This document shows, piece by piece, positions 39,663 to 48,424 of a DNA stretch of 64,000 nt. Position 1 is the stretch's first letter. The number at the start of each line of letters is the position of its first letter. The notes below the pieces were generated by a model. It searched no databases. It had not been told where the DNA came from and saw only the letters and a program-made list of their open reading frames with translations. The stretch covers positions 50,958 through 114,957 of the forward strand of contig JAADHV010000067.1 in NCBI GenBank assembly GCA_013151635.1, in the 5' to 3' direction. A program made the translations under genes and the position numbers. This DNA comes from Deltaproteobacteria bacterium (GTDB lineage Bacteria > Desulfobacterota > Desulfobacteria > Desulfobacterales > Desulfobacteraceae).

Positions 39663-41348
39663 ATGAGAAAGACTTTCTTTTTCACCAAATCAGTATATTT
39701 TATCGTCGTGCTTGCAGCAACTCAATTGATCATGCCGATGAGGTCATGGTCGTCCCAAAAAAAGAATGTATCCGTCATCCGGGGGGTGGTGGCTTCCCAG
39801 TACGGGATGGTGAAAGATGCCAGGGTCAGGATTGCAGGGAGCAAAGATTTTACACTGACGGATATCAATGGCAGGTTTACCGTTGAAACCCCTTTGTTCA
39901 GCGGCAGGCCCATTAAAATTACAGCGGGCAAGGACGGCTGGTTCAATAATTCGGTCAATGCAATTCCGGGAAACTTTGATGCCAATATTATGCTGTACCC
40001 CATTCCTGCCAATGACAATCCGGATTACAGGTTTATATCGCCTGCTGTTTGTGCAAGATGCCACAACACTCTTGCAAAGTACTGGGATAAATCCAAGATG
40101 GCCCACACAACATCCAATATAAAAGTACTGAATATGTATAAGGGTACAGATGCCACGGGCCAGAAACTTGCCGGGCCCGGGTTTAAAATTGATAACCCAG
40201 GCCAGGACGGATCTTGTGTGTCCTGCCATGCACCTTCTGCCGCAGTATCAAGGGGTGGGGCCACAGACATCGAAAGCGCACTCTGGTCGCCTAAAACCGA
40301 ATGGGACGGGGTGAGCTGTGATTTTTGCCATAAGATCCGGAAAGTTATTAAAACACGCAATACCCCCAGCCTGTTTAAACCGCTCATGAGGCGGCAAACC
40401 CCTTACCAGGGCAACTCAATCCTTATTTTCGGCCCATATGACGATGTGGTCAACCCTGTTATGTCGGCTTCCCACAGCCCGATTTTTGACAAGGGTAATT
40501 ATTGCGCGACCTGTCACAGCCAGGTCAAAAAACTTGACGGCAAAACCACCTGGGACAGGAACAAAGTTTATTCGGATGCGGAATGGAAAGGATTTGATAT
40601 AGGCGATGATTCAGTTATCCCGGTTCAGACCACCTACCAGGAATGGAAAAGCTGGCAGACAGGCCTTGCTCCCGGTGACAGCAACAAGGGCAAAAAATGC
40701 CAGGATTGCCACATGAGCTGGAGAAAAGCAATGCTGCCCTATGACAATTATATTATCGACGGCCAGGCAAGGAACATGTGGGGGACAAAAAGAGATCCCG
40801 GAAATATCCGGCCCCATCAGTTTGACGGCGGGACAAAGATACAATTGAAAACCGCACTTTCAATGGAAATGGAAGGCAAGATCAATGACGGTATCCTTGA
40901 TATAAATGTTTTTATTACAAATACCAACGGCGGCCATTGGGTACCAACAGGAGATCCGGCAAGGAGCGTGATGCTGGTTCTTTCTGCCACAGATTCAAAA
41001 GGCAGGCCGTTAAAGAAATTAAAAGGTGAAGAACTGCCGGCCTGGACAGGAGTCGGGAAAATTGAAAACGGCGATTATGCAGGCCTTCCCGGGAAAATAT
41101 TTTCAAAGGTGTTAAAGGACGGAAAAGGCAACATCAATGTACCCTTCTGGAGGGCCACTGCCGTTGCAAGGGACACAAGGATCCGGCCTAAAACCACGGT
41201 CACCTTGAAGTATCGATTTAAGATTGAAGACCCGGACGATGAACCTATGGCAGAAGCAAAACTGATTTACCGGCCGTTCATGAAATCTTTGGCCCAGATA
41301 AAAAAATGGGAAAGCAAGGATATTTTAATCACTGAAAGCGCATGGTAG
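39663..41348 (+). CDS. Pentaheme cytochrome c-like exported protein
   Basis: Five CXXCH motifs (CARCH, CVSCH, CDFCH, CATCH, CQDCH); start at ATG 39663 after cggaggcag. Confidence 0.85.
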   Translation: MRKTFFFTKSVYFIVVLAATQLIMPMRSWSSQKKNVSVIRGVVASQYGMVKDARVRIAGSKDFTLTDINGRFTVETPLFSGRPIKITAGKDGWFNNSVNAIPGNFDANIMLYPIPANDNPDYRFISPAVCARCHNTLAKYWDKSKMAHTTSNIKVLNMYKGTDATGQKLAGPGFKIDNPGQDGSCVSCHAPSAAVSRGGATDIESALWSPKTEWDGVSCDFCHKIRKVIKTRNTPSLFKPLMRRQTPYQGNSILIFGPYDDVVNPVMSASHSPIFDKGNYCATCHSQVKKLDGKTTWDRNKVYSDAEWKGFDIGDDSVIPVQTTYQEWKSWQTGLAPGDSNKGKKCQDCHMSWRKAMLPYDNYIIDGQARNMWGTKRDPGNIRPHQFDGGTKIQLKTALSMEMEGKINDGILDINVFITNTNGGHWVPTGDPARSVMLVLSATDSKGRPLKKLKGEELPAWTGVGKIENGDYAGLPGKIFSKVLKDGKGNINVPFWRATAVARDTRIRPKTTVTLKYRFKIEDPDDEPMAEAKLIYRPFMKSLAQIKKWESKDILITESAW

Positions 41349-41366
41349 GAAAAGGAGAAGTTAAAA

Positions 41367-41990
41367 TTGAATACAAAGCGAATTTTTATCCTGGGATTGA
41401 TTTTTTTGATAACCACAAGCACCAATGCCCTTGCATCTGATTTGTTGTCCGGCAACATCCGGGCCCAGGGATTGCGAAAACAAAATAATATACTGGTATA
41501 CCTGGCCCGTGCGAAGGGCCCCTTACCCTCTTTGCAGAAAGAGTTTGTCCTGGATCAGAACAACCTTACCTTTTCTCCGCATATCCTGGTGATCCCGGAA
41601 GGCGCAACTGTGTCATTTCCAAATAATGACAAAGTGGATCACAATGTTTTTTCCCTTTCCAGGACGAAAAAATTCAATTTCGGCAGTTACAAGCCGGGAG
41701 AAAGCCATAAGGTTGTTTTTGACAAACCCGGTATTGTGGAATTAAGGTGTGACCTCCATTCAGAGATGCTTTCTTATATCCTGGTCATGAAAAGCCCCTA
41801 TTATGCTCTAACCGATAAAAAAGGAAATTTTTTCATTGATGTTACAGGGCTTGCACCTGGTAAATACATTCTTAAAACCTGGCACGAAAAGCTCAAAAAC
41901 AGCAAAGTCTCGGTTAAACTGCCCGCGGCTTTAAAAAGTAAACTTGCCATTAAACTGAAAAGAGGGGCACCAGGAGTGCTGTATAAATAA
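41367..41990 (+). CDS. Plastocyanin-like cupredoxin / carboxypeptidase-regulatory-like protein
   Basis: IPEGATVSFPNNDKVDHNVFSLSRTKKFNFGSYKPGESHKVVFDKPGIVELRCDLHSEMLSYILV; TTG start after aaaggagaag. Confidence 0.8.
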   Translation: MNTKRIFILGLIFLITTSTNALASDLLSGNIRAQGLRKQNNILVYLARAKGPLPSLQKEFVLDQNNLTFSPHILVIPEGATVSFPNNDKVDHNVFSLSRTKKFNFGSYKPGESHKVVFDKPGIVELRCDLHSEMLSYILVMKSPYYALTDKKGNFFIDVTGLAPGKYILKTWHEKLKNSKVSVKLPAALKSKLAIKLKRGAPGVLYK

Positions 41991-42734
41991 ATGATGACTA
42001 TGGAAATATCAATGATGATGGCCCTGACAGCGGGGATCGTGTCCTTTCTGTCTCCCTGTGTGCTTCCCCTGGTGCCGGGATATGTTTCTTTTATTTCAGG
42101 GGTGTCCATCAATGAAATTACGGATATAAAGCCCGGATCAGGACTGTTTGACAAAACCAGGATTAGTGTTATTTTCAATGCCCTGCTGTTTATCGCGGGT
42201 TTTTCCCTGGTGTTTGTCGCACTTGGAGCATCTGCCACATGGATCGGATCATATTTTAGTGCCAACCTGGGTATGCTGACCAAAATATCCGGCCTGGTTA
42301 TTATTTTTTTCGGGTTGATCAAATTAAACATTATCCGTATCAACTGGTTTTTTAAAGACATGAGGTTCCACATCAATACCGGGAAAAAAAGCGCTTTTTT
42401 TTCCCTTGTCCTGGGCATGGCCTTTGCTTTTGGCTGGACCCCCTGTACAGGGCCGATCCTTGGTGCTATCCTCACCTATGCCGGAACCGTTGACCAGGTG
42501 CATTCAGGTATTCTTCTTTTATTGATCTATTCAGCCGGGCTCGGCATTCCCTTTCTTCTGACTGCTGTTTTTATCCAGTATTTTTTCAAGGTTTTTAACC
42601 GGGTTAAAAAGTATTTGTGGATCATTGACAAAGGCACCGGTCTGATATTGATTCTTATGGGGATTTTGATCTTTAATGACTCTTTTACGGCGATTACCGG
42701 CTGGTTTAATGCTTTCAGCGGTTTTGCCCTATAG
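41991..42734 (+). CDS. CcdA-type transmembrane thiol-disulfide protein (second copy)
   Basis: ALTAGIVSFLSPCVLPLVPGYVSFISGVS; AFGWTPCTGPILGAIL. Confidence 0.9.
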   Translation: MMTMEISMMMALTAGIVSFLSPCVLPLVPGYVSFISGVSINEITDIKPGSGLFDKTRISVIFNALLFIAGFSLVFVALGASATWIGSYFSANLGMLTKISGLVIIFFGLIKLNIIRINWFFKDMRFHINTGKKSAFFSLVLGMAFAFGWTPCTGPILGAILTYAGTVDQVHSGILLLLIYSAGLGIPFLLTAVFIQYFFKVFNRVKKYLWIIDKGTGLILILMGILIFNDSFTAITGWFNAFSGFAL

Positions 42735-42749
42735 ACAAAGCTTTGTGCA

Positions 42750-43322
42750 ATGAAAAATATCAAGTCTCAAAATAAGCGGTTTATTGTTTTTTTCGTCAGT
42801 CTTTTTGCGGTCTTGCTTTTGCCTTTAAGTTCCGCATATCCCAAAGATGTTAAACTGGATAACCAGTTTAAATCTTTGGGGATTATCAGACTTGCCGGGA
42901 TTGCTCCCCCGGCAGGTCATGATTTTTTCGACATGGATGGCAAACTTTTAAGGCTTTCAGATTTTAAAGGGAAAATTGTTTTATTAAATTTCTGGACAAC
43001 GTGGTGTCCTGAGTGTGTGTATGAGATGCCGATATTTGAAAAGCTGCATAAAAAAATAAATAATAAAGGTTTAATAATCCTTGCTGTTGACCTTAAAGAA
43101 TCTCAAAGTAAAGTAATAAAATTTATCAAAAAACACAAAATCACCTTTAAGATTGCCATGAATAAGAAAGGTGATATGGGCAGGGCATTCGGGATACGTT
43201 CCATTCCCACCACCTTTATTCTGAACCGGGAAGGCGGGTTGATAGGGAGGGCCATGGGCGCCCGCCGCTGGGACAGCCAGAAATCCATTGACCTGTTTGA
43301 ATATCTTTTGAAAAACTTTTAA
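42750..43322 (+). CDS. TlpA/ResA-like thioredoxin
   Basis: LRLSDFKGKIVLLNFWTTWCPECVYEMPIFEKL; FGIRSIPTTFILNREG. Confidence 0.9.
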   Translation: MKNIKSQNKRFIVFFVSLFAVLLLPLSSAYPKDVKLDNQFKSLGIIRLAGIAPPAGHDFFDMDGKLLRLSDFKGKIVLLNFWTTWCPECVYEMPIFEKLHKKINNKGLIILAVDLKESQSKVIKFIKKHKITFKIAMNKKGDMGRAFGIRSIPTTFILNREGGLIGRAMGARRWDSQKSIDLFEYLLKNF

Positions 43323-43348
43323 CAAAACCCGGATTTAAGAGAAATTTA

Positions 43349-45280
43349 ATGAAATCAAAAACCATACGTGCCATTATTATCATATTTTTGTTTTTCGTAG
43401 CAATAAGCCTGCCGAGATTTCTTACAAAAATACCCTTTGGGAACAAAACCCGCGTAATTAACCTGACAGCTAAAAAATACGGTTACACTCCGGGGCGGAT
43501 TTTTGTCAACAAAGGAGATACCATCATTATCAAACCTAACTCCAAAGATGTAACCCACGGTTTTTTACTGGATGGTTATCCTGTTGAGTTCATCATCAAA
43601 CAAGGCGGTATCGCATACCAGAAATATGAATGGACAGATGATGACGGCGCCCTTCATACAGACTGGGACAAAGTAAATGAAATAGAATTTGTTGCAGACA
43701 AGCCGGGAAAATTTATTTTCCGCTGCACCAGGGTTTGCGGAAACCTTCATCCTTTTATGACAGGTGAGCTGATTGTGGCACCCAACACCCTGTACCACAA
43801 AATGGTTTTTCTTTCCATCTGGGTTATAATAAGCCTGTTTTTGTGGTTTAGAGTCAAAACTCCCCCCTTGAAAAACCAGGGCAGCCTTATTAACCTTTTT
43901 GATATCATACCCGGGTTGAAATGGCTTTTTAAACGCAGGAGCTATCAGTTTTTCCTGCTTTTGCCGGGATTTATTGTTTTTTATCTGTTCATCATTGCAA
44001 GCCTTAAAGGGACCCCTGTGGGAAACCATAATATCACAATTATTATTGTCTGGATTTTATGGTGGTTCCTTTTGAAATCCGTGTTTGTTCCCCTGGGCGG
44101 AAGATTATGGTGCATGATCTGCCCTTTGCCGGCACCTGCCGAATGGATCAGCAGAAAAGCCTTTACCGCGGTACACTTCATTAAAAACCCCATTAAAGGC
44201 AAACATCACAAATACACAGGGCTCGGCCTTGACTGGCCAAAAAAATTAAGAAACATGTGGCTCCAGAACATTATTTTTCTTATGATGATTTCTTTTGGCA
44301 TTATCCTGATCACAAGGCCTGTGGCGACCGCCATCATGTTCCTGCTCATCCTTGGGGTTACCCTGATTTCAGCCTTTATTTTCAGGAACCGGGTTTTCTG
44401 TCTTTATCTATGCCCTGTAGGGGGGTTCCTGGGAAATTATTCAATGGCCTCCATGACAGCTTTGCGGGTTATTGACAAGGATATCTGCAAAAAGCATAAG
44501 AACAAATGCTGCATCAAGGGGAGCCCTGACGGCTGGGGATGCCCCTGGAACCAGTATCCCGGCACCATGGACCGAAACAATCTTTGCGGGCTCTGCACGG
44601 AATGTGTGAAAACCTGCCCTGAAAATAATATTGGATTCTTTTTAAGGCCCTTTGGATCTGACAGGGCGGTAAAAAACTATTCTGAAATGTATAACATACT
44701 CATTATGCTGGTTGTGGCCATTGCATTCAGTATCACCATGCTGGGCCCGTGGGGATTTATCAAAGAGGCGGCAAATATTACGGAATCCCGGCATATTTCT
44801 TCTTTTTTAATTTATATCGGTTTATTATACACCATGTCCCTTGCGGTATTTCCCGGCATATTTATTTTTATTTCCAGGTTGTCAGCCAGGCTTTCCGGAT
44901 ATAAAGGAGATGTAAAACCATTGGTTTTGACTCTTTCCTATATGCTGATCCCAGTGGGTATTTTTGCCTGGATTGCCTTTAGCCTGCCCTCTGTCATGGT
45001 GAATTATTCCTATGTGCTGAATGTATTGTCAGACCCCTTGGGATATGGATGGAATCTTTTTGGAACCGCGGATTTCCATTATAATCCCTTCCACCCTGAG
45101 ATCATTCCATTGATCCAGGGCCTTTTGCTCCTCACAGGGCTTTATTTTGGCGTCAACCGGGTAAATCTGTCCTTAGCAGGGTTGATTCCTGATCCTTTAA
45201 AAAGAAAGAAAGCACTTTTACTGCCATCACTCTTTGCACTTGGCGTGGTCAATATTTTTTTAAAACTCTATCTTGGATAA
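43349..45280 (+). CDS. CuA-type cupredoxin fused to NapH/CcoG-like polyferredoxin
   Basis: N-term GKFIFRCTRVCGNLHPFMTGEL (CxxxCxxxHxxM); then GGRLWCMICPLPAPAEWIS, FCLYLCPVGGFLG, CGLCTECVKTCPENN with TM helices. Confidence 0.85.
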   Translation: MKSKTIRAIIIIFLFFVAISLPRFLTKIPFGNKTRVINLTAKKYGYTPGRIFVNKGDTIIIKPNSKDVTHGFLLDGYPVEFIIKQGGIAYQKYEWTDDDGALHTDWDKVNEIEFVADKPGKFIFRCTRVCGNLHPFMTGELIVAPNTLYHKMVFLSIWVIISLFLWFRVKTPPLKNQGSLINLFDIIPGLKWLFKRRSYQFFLLLPGFIVFYLFIIASLKGTPVGNHNITIIIVWILWWFLLKSVFVPLGGRLWCMICPLPAPAEWISRKAFTAVHFIKNPIKGKHHKYTGLGLDWPKKLRNMWLQNIIFLMMISFGIILITRPVATAIMFLLILGVTLISAFIFRNRVFCLYLCPVGGFLGNYSMASMTALRVIDKDICKKHKNKCCIKGSPDGWGCPWNQYPGTMDRNNLCGLCTECVKTCPENNIGFFLRPFGSDRAVKNYSEMYNILIMLVVAIAFSITMLGPWGFIKEAANITESRHISSFLIYIGLLYTMSLAVFPGIFIFISRLSARLSGYKGDVKPLVLTLSYMLIPVGIFAWIAFSLPSVMVNYSYVLNVLSDPLGYGWNLFGTADFHYNPFHPEIIPLIQGLLLLTGLYFGVNRVNLSLAGLIPDPLKRKKALLLPSLFALGVVNIFLKLYLG

Positions 45281-45319
45281 TTTACCAGGGATGTTCACCT
45301 CAATGTTTGAAATTTATGG

Positions 45320-45360
45320 GTGGATAATATTTATTCACCCTCTGGATCATTTTTATCCAT
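45320..45360. promoter_or_regulatory. Tandem 19-bp dyads, unit 5
   Basis: GTGGATAATATTTATTCAC (45320-45338) and CTGGATCATTTTTATCCAT (45342-45360), 22-bp spacing. Confidence 0.75.
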
Positions 45361-45433
45361 TTTAATGCTTTTTTTGCTTTTATATACGCTTGCCAATATT
45401 CAATCTTTCTTTATATCGGGGTTATGGCTTGCC

Positions 45434-45449
45434 TGGCATGAAACTTGAA
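45434..45449 (+). promoter_or_regulatory. Putative sigma-54 promoter, unit 5
   Basis: TGGCATGAAACTTGAA: GG-N10-GA. Confidence 0.7.
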
Positions 45450-45537
45450 GCGTTAAAATAGCAGGTAACAGGTAAATACCGGGTCTTGGATAATTAAGAC
45501 TTAATACTACCCCCCCAGCTGTTAAGGAGGCAAATCA

Positions 45538-45702
45538 ATGGAAAAGGCAATAGCAAAAAGAAATAAAGAGGTGATTCTTGAAATGGAAAAATTCAATGGT
45601 GTGTACATACAGAAGAAATCATTTTTTTTGAAGCAATGGTGGAACAATTATCTTGAGCGATTGAACAGGGTCACCCAGGGAAAACCCCAGTGCTGCAAGT
45701 AA
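45538..45702 (+). CDS. 54-aa protein with C-terminal GKPQCC motif (not in ORF track)
   Basis: MEKAIAKRNKEVILEMEKFNGVYIQKKSFFLKQWWNNYLERLNRVTQGKPQCCK; RBS ttaaggagg; C-term paralogous to the 24415 protein. Confidence 0.8.
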   Translation: MEKAIAKRNKEVILEMEKFNGVYIQKKSFFLKQWWNNYLERLNRVTQGKPQCCK

Positions 45703-45724
45703 AAATGTTTTTTAGGACAAGGCA

Positions 45725-46060
45725 ATGAGAATTAAAAAAAGATTACCCACGCTGTTGTTTTCTGTCTTTTTCTGGATATCTGCCCGGGGTATGGCTTTTG
45801 CCGGCTGGGGAGATAATGGATACAGGTATTTCGGTGGCCATATGATGGGGCAGGCAGGGTATATGGGATGGTTTATGATAGCATTCTGGGGGCTTTTACT
45901 CATAGCCCTGATTTTTCTCATTCGCTGGATAGCACAATTACCCCAGGGGCAAGAACCAGGGGGCAGATATAACCAAAGCCCCCTGGATATTTTAAAGGAA
46001 CGCCTGGCAAAGGGAGAAATCGAAATAGAAGAATACAATGAAAAAAAACAATTACTTTGA
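45725..46060 (+). CDS. SHOCT-domain membrane protein (paralog 3)
   Basis: GGHMMGQAGYMGWFMIAFWGLLLIALIFLIRWIAQLP...SPLDILKERLAKGEIEIEEYNEKKQLL, close to the 24734 protein. Confidence 0.8.
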   Translation: MRIKKRLPTLLFSVFFWISARGMAFAGWGDNGYRYFGGHMMGQAGYMGWFMIAFWGLLLIALIFLIRWIAQLPQGQEPGGRYNQSPLDILKERLAKGEIEIEEYNEKKQLL

Positions 46061-46101
46061 TAGAATCAAAAACAAGTGTTGTTTGTGCAGTCCTCAAAAT
46101 T

Positions 46102-46905
46102 TCAGGCCTCAATTTCTCCAGCTCTGACAGACGTTAAAAAATTCATGCAATAATTGTCATGGCCTGCCAGCATTTCCCCTGTTTTTAAGGCTGCCATGAT
46201 ATCTTTATCCAATGGGTCCATAATAGCAGAATCAAACCCATTTGCCATCATCATTAACAGAAAGCTTCGATTGATGATTTTTCTTTTTGGAAGCCCATAA
46301 GATATATTGGAAAGGCCACCGGTTGTATGAACACCTCCAAGGTCCTGCATGATTGCTTTTACAGCGTCCATCACCATTGTACCATTGTTGTTGTCAACAC
46401 TCATAGGCTGAATTAAAGGATCGACAAATATATCGTCCCGTTTCATTCCGATATTCTCAAGTTCTCCGACAATGGTTTTTGCCCGATTTATAATATCTTC
46501 TGAAGTTTTCGGCATGCCTGAATCATCCATGCAAAGAGCGATTATTTTGCAGTTTTTCCCTTTTAGAAACGGTATCATGGAATCAAACCTGTCTTTTTCA
46601 AGGCTGATGGAATTGATCATGGGTGTTTTATTGACCAATGCATATGCTGTTTCAAGAATTTGAGGATCAGGGCTGTCCAGGCAAAGAGGAAGATCTGTAG
46701 CTCCCTGCACAATTTCCAGCAACCATTTCATATCTTCTTCTTCATGGCCAATTCTCGCCCCTGCATTTACATCGATATAGGTTGCCCCGCATTGGGTCTG
46801 TTTTTTTACATCCTCCCGGATGTATTCAATATCTTTATTTTCTACTGCCTTTTTTATGTTTCCCAATGTTGTATTGATTCGTTCTCCAATAATTGTAAAC
46901 ATCAT
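46102..46905 (-). CDS. Pterin-binding methyltetrahydrofolate:corrinoid methyltransferase-like
   Basis: MMFTIIGERINTTLGNIKKAVENKD...ATYIDVNAGARIGHEEEDMKWLLEIVQ; GGLSNISYGLPKRKIINRSFL. Confidence 0.85.
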   Translation of the reverse strand: MMFTIIGERINTTLGNIKKAVENKDIEYIREDVKKQTQCGATYIDVNAGARIGHEEEDMKWLLEIVQGATDLPLCLDSPDPQILETAYALVNKTPMINSISLEKDRFDSMIPFLKGKNCKIIALCMDDSGMPKTSEDIINRAKTIVGELENIGMKRDDIFVDPLIQPMSVDNNNGTMVMDAVKAIMQDLGGVHTTGGLSNISYGLPKRKIINRSFLLMMMANGFDSAIMDPLDKDIMAALKTGEMLAGHDNYCMNFLTSVRAGEIEA

Positions 46906-46930
46906 ATTTCCTTTAATATTCAAATTAAGA

Positions 46931-48337
46931 TTATTTTTTTTTCATTTCAAGATATTTGATTAAATCGTTTTCAATAGAAGGATCCATATCAGGTTTTTTA
47001 TACTCTGAGAGTCTTTTCTCAAGTAATTGAGACGCTCTTTGATCCATTGGCCCGGGGTCCATTTTCAACCATTTGGAATGGATGGTTCGAATATTCAAGT
47101 CAGGAATAAAAAACTCACTTCTGCAACGGGTGGCTGTATGGGACTCAAGAAGATAAGTGCCGGAGGTTCCAAGTTTTTTGATTAAATCCATTGCAAACGC
47201 ATCTTCACTGAATTCAATGGGCTTTATGAGTGCTTTTATGGCACAGCAAAGATCTTCATCTGCTAAAAATTTTTCAAAACTCATGGCCAGCATTGAACCA
47301 TATGTGCCGCAGGCATGCAGACTGACATGAACTCCACTGAGGGCAGCAGTTGACAGCATCATTGAAGATTCCATGCCTGCCTGGTAATCCAGGCTGAAAG
47401 ATTCAGTCAATGCTCCCTGGCTCCTGCATGGAATATGATAATACCGGCCGAGGGCAGTTACAATCGCCGTATGCTTGGCATCCTCGGGAGAGGCATTGAT
47501 ATATCCGCCGGTTCTCATATCAGTCGGGCTGCCGCCAAGGCCATAAACAATGGGAGTGCCGGGGTTAACCAGTTGAGTCAGGCAAATGCCGGCAAGTGTA
47601 CATGCGTTTGAGATGACAAGGGAACCTGCTATTGTAATCGGGCCTGAAGAGCCCAGTGAGCAGGAGGAATGAATAAGCAGTGGCTGCCTGGCTTTGGCAT
47701 AAACCAAAAGCGCATCTATCATTTCTTCAGCATATTGCAGGGGGGATAAGGAATCCACAAGATTGAGCATTACAGGCTTTTCTGTGTTCCCCCAGATTAT
47801 TTCGGCCATTTCCAATGACTCTATGGCACATTGTCTGGATGAGGTGCTTCCCATAAGGGGTTTGTCGGTCAGCAGCATAGTGGACAGCAGCATGTCAAGA
47901 TGGGCGGTTCTGGCCGGCACATCATTAGGCTGGGCTACGATGGAACTGTTAAAATCAAGTGCTTTTGATGTCTGCACAAGTTTACAGAATTTATTGGTAT
48001 CTTCCAGAACAGCCTGCCGCATTTCACCTGATGGCTCGATAATAAAAGGAGGGCCATACCCGGGTGCCATTCGATAGCTGTCATCTCCTATAACAAAACT
48101 GTTCACTTTGTTCCTGGCATGTAATTCAAATTTTTCAGGAACAGTTTCAAGTGCTTTTTCAATATCCGGTTCCTGAAAAAACACCATCTCACCTTCTGTT
48201 TTAAATCCGTGGTGCTTAAAAAGTTCAAGCGCTTCTCTGTTTGGAAACCTGATACCGGTTTCACCCAGTAATTCCAGGGAGGAGGTATGGATTTTATCGA
48301 GCACGCCCCTGTCAAAATTGGAAACCACGCGGTTCAT
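46931..48337 (-). CDS. MttB-superfamily (trimethylamine methyltransferase-like) protein, non-pyrrolysine
   Basis: LELLGETGIRFPNREALELFKHHGFKTEG...GSTSSRQCAIESLEMAEIIWG; uninterrupted 468-aa ORF. Confidence 0.85.
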   Translation of the reverse strand: MNRVVSNFDRGVLDKIHTSSLELLGETGIRFPNREALELFKHHGFKTEGEMVFFQEPDIEKALETVPEKFELHARNKVNSFVIGDDSYRMAPGYGPPFIIEPSGEMRQAVLEDTNKFCKLVQTSKALDFNSSIVAQPNDVPARTAHLDMLLSTMLLTDKPLMGSTSSRQCAIESLEMAEIIWGNTEKPVMLNLVDSLSPLQYAEEMIDALLVYAKARQPLLIHSSCSLGSSGPITIAGSLVISNACTLAGICLTQLVNPGTPIVYGLGGSPTDMRTGGYINASPEDAKHTAIVTALGRYYHIPCRSQGALTESFSLDYQAGMESSMMLSTAALSGVHVSLHACGTYGSMLAMSFEKFLADEDLCCAIKALIKPIEFSEDAFAMDLIKKLGTSGTYLLESHTATRCRSEFFIPDLNIRTIHSKWLKMDPGPMDQRASQLLEKRLSEYKKPDMDPSIENDLIKYLEMKKK

Positions 48338-48424
48338 ATTGATATATTCTCCTTTTGAAATTTTCTTTTATTTATCAACTAGATTTAAACGTTATGGACT
48401 TAAAAATAAATATCAGTTTGAATT

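Noticed and set aside
46931-48337. MttB homolog as a pyrrolysine protein
   Set aside because: The ORF is a full-length 468 aa without any in-frame amber codon, so it is the non-Pyl type.
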